This document shows positions 47,101-56,800 of a stretch of DNA of 64,000 bases, one piece after another. This DNA comes from Leptodactylus fallax. Its lineage: Eukaryota > Chordata > Amphibia > Anura > Leptodactylidae. A model generated the notes under the pieces. That model saw nothing but the letters and a program-made list of their open reading frames with translations. It did not search any database and had not been told where the DNA came from. The DNA lies in contig CAMRHE010000157.1 in NCBI GenBank assembly GCA_947044405.1, positions 1,448,501 through 1,512,500 of the forward strand. The letters are read 5' to 3'. The number at the start of each line of letters is the position of its first letter. Within the stretch, counting starts at the first letter, position 1. The position numbers were made by a program, and so were the translations under genes.

Positions 47101-50100
47101 TTTTTGTGACTGATATGCTATTTAGTCTCTGTACTGTCAGGAGGGCAGTGTCAGGCAGGAGCAGGCAAGGGGTGAGATTCTGAGCTCTGACACTGACTGA
47201 TTGGAGTTCTGAATCACAAGCCCCCCCTTCCCCCGACATTGCCCACCTGATAGTACAGCCTAAGTAGCATTTCAGGCACCAAAAGTAATTGTATTGCTTC
47301 CTCAAGAATGGTGGGGGCGAGAGAAAAAGTTACAACTGTGCTAAATTAGTGGAACTGCGTTTATTAACAAATGCAAAGAACCTGGAGTAGGCGTAGGTGG
47401 GGAAAGGTCTTGCTATTTAGGAGCCCCTGTCAGGGTTCTGTCAAGCATTCCTTGCAGTGATTTCTGCAGGGCTATTACTGCTGTGAAAAAATAACAGAAC
47501 CCCAATGGGCACCATTAATGTCAATGGGGTTTGTCAGTGTCCATTTGGCTCTATCAAGTTGTATAGCGACCCAGGTAGTACTAATAGATGGCCCTGGATG
47601 AGAACACAGAGCAGGTGAGTTGAAAGAACCCAATTACCAGCTGTTGATCTTAATAAGTAATAAAGATAATAACAGAACAGTAAACTTCTTGCAACGGACT
47701 CTCCCAAGTCACTGGCCAAGGGACAGAGGCCTACCAATGCTCTTCCAATGGCAACTGCTGGAGAAATAGGATTCTGGCTCAGTTTTCTATGTGCCCTATC
47801 CTTTTGCTCTCAGGAAAAATAGCAGCCACCAGAGGTGTCTGGAAGTGGCTTATACCATTGTTTTTCCACGTTGAAAATACATGCACATTTGGCTGAGCAA
47901 GATTTTTCCAGTGCTAAAACTAAGACAAGATATGACTGGATGCAATGAGCACAGGAAAAAAGATGTTAGTGTCTATCACTAACTGCCACCACATCATTTG
48001 GACTTTGGTGTGGGCATTTTTTTGACACAGAAAACACGCCAAATCCTTGGTGGAAAAACGCCATGTGAACCTATAATTAAAGGGGTGTTCCAGTTACTTT
48101 TTTTTTTTTTTTTTTTACACCCTGGAGAGGCTTAAAATAATAAGCACTATATACTCACCTCTCCGATCAGGTGAGTATACAGTTTTTATTATTTTAAGCC
48201 TCCCCAGAGTGTAAACAAGGAACTGGAACTCCCCTTTAATTCTCTGCTGAGTGTTCTGAACTTGAATTTACAATTCTGAACCCTTTAGTTATGTTTTATA
48301 GATATCATCACAAAACGTTCTTGTTCTGACTTCCATTAAGCTCTAGACAATGAAAAGTTAAACATTTTTGCAAATATAAATAATTAAAAATCTTGCAGAG
48401 TTTCAAAGATTTTCTCTAACCATCTTAGTGGTGACAGTCTGTTGTGTTGATCACGGATATGTCAGAAATCCAGCTATGATTTCTTTATTGTGGACAGGTT
48501 ATCAGGCAGGGACACTACATACATGAGAAGATAAACTGGTCACAATAACTAAACTAAGGTTCTGACAAGTCACAGACCATAGCAAGTTCCTGCATTCATG
48601 GTTATATCCATTGGCAACCTAGTAAGACAAAACACTGTAACCACTAAGATGGACAGAAAAAAATCTTCAAAGCTCTGCAAAATGTTTAATTATTTATATT
48701 TGCAAAAATGTTTCACTTTAAATTGTCTACAAATGTAAACAGGGTTGTGATCGTGGGAAAATCCCTTTAAAGGGAGTCTGTCACCAAGGTGAAGCATATT
48801 AAACCAGCAACATAGATTGGTCTGTCTTAACTGCATGTGACACTTTTTTCCCCGTGAATATTAGAGCCTGCACTGCTGAAATATCCATGTATTTCAGAAC
48901 ATTCAAATGAGCAATATGTAGCACCAAGAGTGGCTCTATTGCTCCATACTGCCCTAATATGCCGGCACGAACACAAGAACACAGGGCCAGATGAGATTTC
49001 ATCATAGCTTCCTGTCACTCAAAGAAAGAAGGAGGGAAGCAGGGCCTATTAAAGCAGTGTGGAGTATAGCAGCTTGAAGCAACAGAGCTGCGCTTGGTGC
49101 TCCAGATTGCTCATTTTCATGTGGAAAAAGCATTAAAGCATTACAGTCAGATGAGCCTGATCTATCTGCGTCACTGGTTTACTATGCTTCACACTCGTGA
49201 CAGACTCCCTTTAAGGTTTACATCCTGATATGGATACTGGTTGTTATGCATGTACAGTATATGTCTAGATATTGATGTTAATGGTGACATGAATCCACAA
49301 TATATCTCTGTGGCAACGCTGAAGGTGAAAGAAATCATGACAAGAAGTGTTGTCATGAGGTTACCACTGCAAAGCAGCCTCAGGCTCTGAGACTATAATA
49401 TTGTACATTTATAACTCATAGTTAATTTGTGTTTGCCGCCATAGGATTAAAATGCTTCCCCGTCATCTGTAAAGAGTTCATTTCTGCAATGTCCGATTGC
49501 TCTCGGATTAACTCTGATGGAGCTTTTTAGACACTGTGAAGCAACCTGCACATTTTTATCGTTTAACCATCAGCTCATATTTGCTTTAGAACAAAGAGCA
49601 GTACAGGTGTGTAGCTCGAGTCCAGGACTTTACATGCACTCACAATAGCAGATCTCACCGCAAAATACAATAGCTGGCTGAAATTGACGCCTCTCACCGA
49701 TCATTGTAGCCTCCATTTCACCATGTTTAAAATATAACCTTACAGGCTGAACTAGATGCATGTAACGCTGCTGTGTTTGCCTAAGGCAAGCGTGGCATGA
49801 AAGGTTTATATTTATCTGTATTTATCACATTTTTCTGATACACTGTTTTTAGTTGTGACTCTGTGAGGACACGGCTTTATCTCTATGTAAACAGGTAGAG
49901 GCAGATGTCCAATCCACAGTACTCTAGAAGGTCAGACATGGAAACATAAAACATGCACCTGCCCATATCAGCATGTATACATATATTTCTACAGTTTCCC
50001 CTGCATATTAGTGAACTGCAACACAAAAATATTACTGAGTTACTTCTGTCTCCATTTCATTCCAGGCGACTTTTGATATCCACCCTCAGTATAGCTCCCA

Positions 50101-53100
50101 AATAATAATCATACAGTGCTCAAGGAGGAGCTGTCACCTCTCCTGACATATCTGTTCTAGTGAATACTTGTATTCCCCATGTAATAACAATTCTGGAACA
50201 TTTTTTCTTATAAGTCAGCATTGTGCTGTTCCTCAGTTTTCCTTCTTAAATATTTATGAATAAACTGACAACTGGGCGTTACCAGATGGGGGAGTGTCTT
50301 ACATGGTCTAGTCCTGTCAGCACTGATTGGACACTGTCAGAGTGTGTAACTGAAAACACCCAGTTGTCAATGTATGTAATTTCTAGAAGGAATATCAGAG
50401 GAACTGCTTATCATACAGCCCTCTAAGATTTCATGGAGAATACAAGTATTTACTAAAACAGACATGTCAGGATAGATGACGGGTCCTATTGAAATCACAT
50501 TGCCATAAACCACCCATATAAGACTGCTAGACAGCTGCCTATATAAAACTGTCAAATTATAGCGCAATCAGGTTTGGATTTTAAGGTGCAAGCTCTAGGT
50601 GCCCAGACAACCAAGGCCAAGGGTTCCTGGCTGCATACCCCTAAGGTTGGCTGTGTCTGTCATAGGGTTTTATTAAGATGTTTAGTTGTCTATAGCTTAT
50701 ATAGGATATTTGCTGTATAATCATTTGGATTCTGTAAATGCATAGTGCCATTATTTATAGCAAGGGTATATTTGTAGCAACACTGTTTATCATTTTGCCA
50801 TTTAGCTGTGCGGCTGGAGAGAAATTCTCCTTGTATTGTCCCTTTGTTTGATATTCATGCCTAACCAGAGATGAGTCAGATGTAACTCAATCAATCTGAA
50901 TGAGTCACCTGAACGCGGACATAGATTAGGCGAACCGTGTCATACAGGAAAAATCCTATGTTTACATAGTTAGCTTCTCCATCTTTATACATACATTCAT
51001 TATTCACAGTATATTGTGTGTTACACGGAAAGAGACAAATACTCGCAGGCATTTGGGCTCTCAAAATAATGGCATGCACTGGCATTTGGGATTTAGCACT
51101 GGCATGCTGCCATTTTGGGGTTTATGAATAATGGTTTGCTGACATTTGACCTCTCATAATAACTTCAAGCGGTAATTTTGGGGTGTGTGAAAAATGGCAC
51201 ACCCACATTTGGGCATTCTGGAAAATGGCAAGCCGGCATTTGGGCATTCAAAATAATAACACCTTGGCATTTAGAATAAAGGTATCCTGGCATTTGGGCA
51301 TTCAGAATAATGACACTAATAATAAAATTAATATCACACACTGGTATTTAGGATTTCAGAGTAATGCTGTGCTATCAGTTTAGGGTCCATGAATAATGGC
51401 TTGTTGTCATTCGGGTCTATGACTAATGGCACTCTATTATTTAAACTCTCATTATAAAGCCTATCTTGTATTAGTTCCCTCAAAATAATGGTATACACTG
51501 GCATTTAGATGTTCAGAGTAATGCACAATGATATTTGACATCTCAGAATAATATTATTAAGACATTTGGGGTCACAGACTAATACCACAGTGACATTTGT
51601 GGTCCCAGCCTGAGAAAACATCAAGGCCATGCTTACCTTCAGGAGATGTGAGGCATCTTTCCAACATGAGAGCTTCTTCTTCCCAGTCATCCTCTTCTTC
51701 CTCTTCACTGGATTCTCGATCTCTCTTCTCATTTTTGTGCCAATCAGATTTACCGTCCAGACGAGAAACGGGACTTGTTTCCTGTCTAAACTTAACTTTG
51801 TCATTTTCTGACTCATCACAAGGTTTTGTCCTTTTATGTGTTTCTCTGTGATGACGTTTTTCCAACATTTGATGCGATTTCTGTTTTTTGTGACTGTGGT
51901 TTTCCTGGACCGATCCTGTACCTTTGCCAGTTTCAGAACCTGGATGGTGTCTAGCTTTATGAGAGTCTGAAGCAGACAGAGAAGTAGAGTGTCCTTCATG
52001 TAAATGATTGTCCATCTGTGAAGATCTTATTCTTTTATAGGTCTTGTTCTCTGTGCTATCTGCTTCTGCCTGGCGTTTCTGAAAGTAAAATTCAAAACAA
52101 AGTGGATAAGTTTAGGCAATTTTGTAGCCTTAAAGGGGTTTTCCGGGCTCAAAATATTTATACCCTATCCTAAAGATGAGTCATCAATATCAGATTAGAG
52201 GGAGTCTGACACCCAGGAACCCCATCGATCTGCTGTATTCAGTTTAGTGGTGTATTGCAAAATAGCAGCCCTTGACTATGGCTGCTTATGACAAAATGTT
52301 ATGATAGTCAGGCAGTAAGTAACCTTAATTTGAACCCAGTACCTGTACTGAGATTTACAGATTAAATCAGAAGACTCTATTTAAGGTGATATCTATACGT
52401 CTGTACAGATCAAAAGACACTGTTTGAAGTGAGATTTACATACCTATACAGATTAGATCAATAGACTCTATTTAAGGTGATATCTATATGTCTATACAGA
52501 TTAGATCAAAAGAGCCACTCTGTTTGAAGTGTATATGTCATGAGACATATTCAAGTAGAAAACTGGCCCCTTCTACATGAATATGATCTTGGAGATAAGT
52601 GAGGCCTTACAGAGGTGAATCACTTCTGTAGACGCCCACTTTATGACACACACAAAGAGTATAAGAATGGAAGACATCCCTCAGCATGGAGTTGCAATCC
52701 TGACAGCAGTGATTGGGGACGCCTGATTCTGCTTGATGAGACCTGTCACCTGGCTGAGTGGTACTTCCTGCAGATACCCTTATCGGAATTCATCCATGAA
52801 GTTTGGCAGTGTTGTAAGTGTAGATTTAATTACCTTTTTTTTCTGATTAACTTTGATACACCTTTCTTTATTGCAAGTGTTGATCTGATATACCTTCTGA
52901 TATACTATTAAGTGTTATAAGTATTGATTTAATTACATTCTAATATCTTTTATACTTTTCCTTGCTGTAAGACCTTTTTGATATCTTTTTATTACTCTTC
53001 TTAATTAAAATGTTAAGCTATAAGGGATAGTCCAGTGTTTTTATTCTATAACTTTATTCTATTATACGGAATCCAAAGAATCTGTTTTCATTTGGCAATA

Positions 53101-53765
53101 CAAGTGGCCAGACCTAGTACTGCAGTTCATGCCCTATTCACCTGAATGCAGTGTAAGCTGCAGTGACTCAATTCCACCAGTACACAGAGAACAGAGAACA
53201 ACTAATAGATGGGTGTGCTGGGTGTCAGACCCCTAGTGATATTAGTCACTCTTTAGGACAGGTCATCAATATTGTTAGTCTGGAAAACCCCTTTAATATT
53301 TTACTATTTTACTGTCATATGATAAACAATGATGGTGTCTCTAATGAAAAAGCTACAGTTGTTGGGGCTGAACTTCCTGGTTCTCCCACTGATCCCAAGA
53401 ATAGCCACCTCTTTGGTTTCCTGGTCCAAACTGCAGCACAAAAAGAGTAATTCCTTATTTAAGCTGCAGAAAACGTCCAAGTGAGTGAACCTCCTCTGCA
53501 TCAGTAGGGAGTCAAAGCAATTTTACTCTCACCAATTAAAATATTATAATATATCCAGTATGTGGGGTAGGGGGCATTTAAAGAGGACCTGTCATCATTC
53601 CTGACATATGGCATATAGTGAATGAATAAAACAAAAGTCTAAATTAGACCAATATTTGGTGTGACCGCCCTTTTGAGAAGTCATGTAACTGATGACATGG
53701 TCCCCACAGAAATCTTAACATCATCCAGAGGGATCAAGAACCTATGTTTCATGAATGGGCAGAAG

Positions 53766-53810
<45 letters not shown>

Positions 53811-56800
53811 TAACCAGACACTTTTTATTAGAGGGGGAGCTTCAAGGCTATATGGAGTCAAATAATTGGAATAAATACGATTTATTTGAATATATCTAGT
53901 AGACATTAGGATCCACAGGGTTTACCCAGTATTGGTGTCCCTCATAACTTACAGAATCAGGAGGCCTATGCCGAGCATTGGGATGGGTAGATAACAGGCC
54001 GTGGTGTGTTCTCTCTCTCTCTGCAGTTGTCTGGTAATTCTGTGATGAAGAAATTCTTTGATGTCTCCTACAACATTGTGAAATGAGATAAAAACTGTAA
54101 GGCCATGAGAAGAAAGCCTTGGGTGGATCTGATTAAATAATTGCAGTAAAGATAAATGCAATTTGGGCATATGCATGCCACATATTAAGCAGGATGTGAG
54201 GTAGGGTTGAGCAACATCTCACTTTCACACTAACCATCCTGTGATTGATGGAGTGTCGAATGGAAAGGTACAAGTTTCAATTCACTAACATAATTCAGAA
54301 CTAAGAACTGAATTAGTCAAGTGTGTAAAACCTCTCTGTGGCAACCATTCCTTCCAATACAGACTACAAGGAAACCACAACTATACATCAGCCACTGCCA
54401 AAGTGATACATGCAGAATGTTGACCATCGCTTAAGAGGAAGGAGAACTTGTCACAGTACTAGTAAGCCATATATTTCAGATGCCTTATAGAGGTAGTAAA
54501 TTTGATAAAGCCATATCTTAGTATTAAAATAATAAATGTAAATATATTGTTCAAAATGCTCAGAGGGAATGTCTCATACATAGTAAATAAATACATCTTA
54601 AAAAGGATCGATCACCAAGTAGAAAATGCTGAACTCCATACATCATTTGTTGAACAATTTGGTGTTTTTCTTTTTCAGATCTGACCATCCATTCAAAACA
54701 TATGACCATTGGAAGAATATATGTAAATCAGCTCTGATTCTCCATATGGACATGAACATTTTGTTTTCTGAGAGAAAAACAAAAGTTTACCGCCCACTTG
54801 GAGAATCAGAGCTATAACCTTCCAGGGACATATTTTTTGATGGACTTTAAAAAGGAAACTTCCAAATTATTCAGGAACACAGCGAGAATGAAGTGATGTA
54901 TGGCATTTAGTATTTTCTACTAAGGCTAAGGCTCCACGTAGCGGAAATGCAAAATTTTTGGCTGTTGCGGAAACGGAGTGAAAAAAAAAATGGAGCGTTT
55001 CACAGTACCAGCAAAGCGAATGAGATTTTGATTAATCGAATCCACGCAGCATGTAAATTTTAGCTTGTATCAAGTTTTTTTTTTATAGGAGAAAGAAAAA
55101 AGAAGAGAAAAACACAGCAAAAACATGAAAAATGCTGCAGAAAAAAAAACAATGCGTTTTGGCTGTGTTTTTTCCCACGTTTTTTAGCTGCATTTTGCTA
55201 CGTGGGACCTTAGCCTCAAGCTGATATTTTTCAGGATTAACCACAGATTTAAAATATTTTCCACAGAATTTAACACTGACGTAGTAATGATAGTGTAAAG
55301 TAAAAATTTTAAAGTATTATGTACACCATAAATAAGAGTTTAACTGGAAGTGTACGTTTGATAGCTGCTGATCCCCAACATACACACTCACAGCTTAGCC
55401 AGCTGACATCCATCTAACGCGTCTGACCATCTCAAATGTGACAGCTTTTCATACCTTTCAAGAGTACTTGTCATGTGCTGCCTTTCTTCTGGGGTGTATC
55501 CCATCCAGTCCTTTTGTACCTGGTTGTAGAGATCCTCCCTCAGGCAGTACTTGCCATCCTTTGGACTTAAGCATCCTACCTGAGTAGAATTAGAAAATGC
55601 ACAAATATTAAATGTCAAACCAAGAACGTCTTGAATTACATATATGTATAGAAAGCACGTCTGTTCTAGGAGGATATGTTTAACCATCAAATGCTAGACT
55701 CTGATAAAACAGATTATAATACATCCAATCTTGTTATTTATATATCAGGTCAAAAAATCCTGAAACGTTATACCTCAGTCCATTCAAAGTGTTCTTCTTA
55801 TCAAGGCCTCAGATGAATAGAAGGTCAGTGAGCTCAGATTAAGTAAAATCTTTCCATAAAGTAAAATGATTTCAGCAGCTTTCTTCTCGTAATTCAAATT
55901 AGGAGATATAAACAAGGTAATCCCAAAATTGGAGGGTGGATCTGTCCAATATGAGCTTTGCATACTGGCAAGAGCTCTCAAGCTCAAAACTGGCATTTTT
56001 CCAGCAAAATATATTCCCATATAAATGATGTCTTCAAACTAATGCAATAGTTTAGCTAAACTAATGGGTCTATAAATATAAATACATAGGCAACTCGCAT
56101 TAGCTAGGTAGACATCATAAAAGTCCAGACATAAAGTCATTGTACTTTGTTAATTTTTATTACTATTATTTATTATATATTTATGTGGGGGTGTTTTTAT
56201 TTTATTTATTTGCGGTTTGTTCTTAGAAACCAAATGACCATTATGCCACTGCAAAAAAAGTTAAATGTATAAAATTGATCTAACATATCCAAGTGTCTGT
56301 GCTTTTACAGTAGATGTTGTATCCTCTGAGTAGCAAACGTATGCTGTCCATACACATAAGATACGCTAGGTTCACACCTGCGTTTGGGTTTCCGTTCGGG
56401 GGGTCTGCTTGGGGATTCCCCCGAACGGAAACCTAATCTGCTTAAAAAAGCGGTTACACTATAATGGAGTCTGCCGGGTTTCAGCCTGAAAAGGGCGAAA
56501 AATGCATGCAACGCTTTTCTCTCTGCATTTCTGAAGCGGGTTCGGGGACGGAAACCCCGAACATGTACCAGGCGCAGGTGTGAACCCAGCCATAAATGTC
56601 GGCTGAAGGATCCTGCAGTCTCTCCTGATCCCCTTATAACCATGCATGTTTCGCAGTGTACCACCCCTGGTGGGAGCTTATGTCACTGAGAACAAATGGA
56701 TCCATTTGTGAAATTCAACTTCCTGATTTTGCTGCTGGTTTCCTGCTTAAAGGGAATGTGTTGCCAGAAAATAAAACTATTTTTTCTACTATATTTATAA

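Noticed and set aside
52615..52911. 98-codon + strand frame as a possible exon or gene
   Set aside because: No family recognised, no partner exons on the + strand, inside an ELL intron.
53163..53501. Frames on both strands near 53.3 kb as possible ELL exons
   Set aside because: They overlap a repeat end and do not give the phase needed between the neighbouring ELL exons; the stretch at 53953-54067 does.
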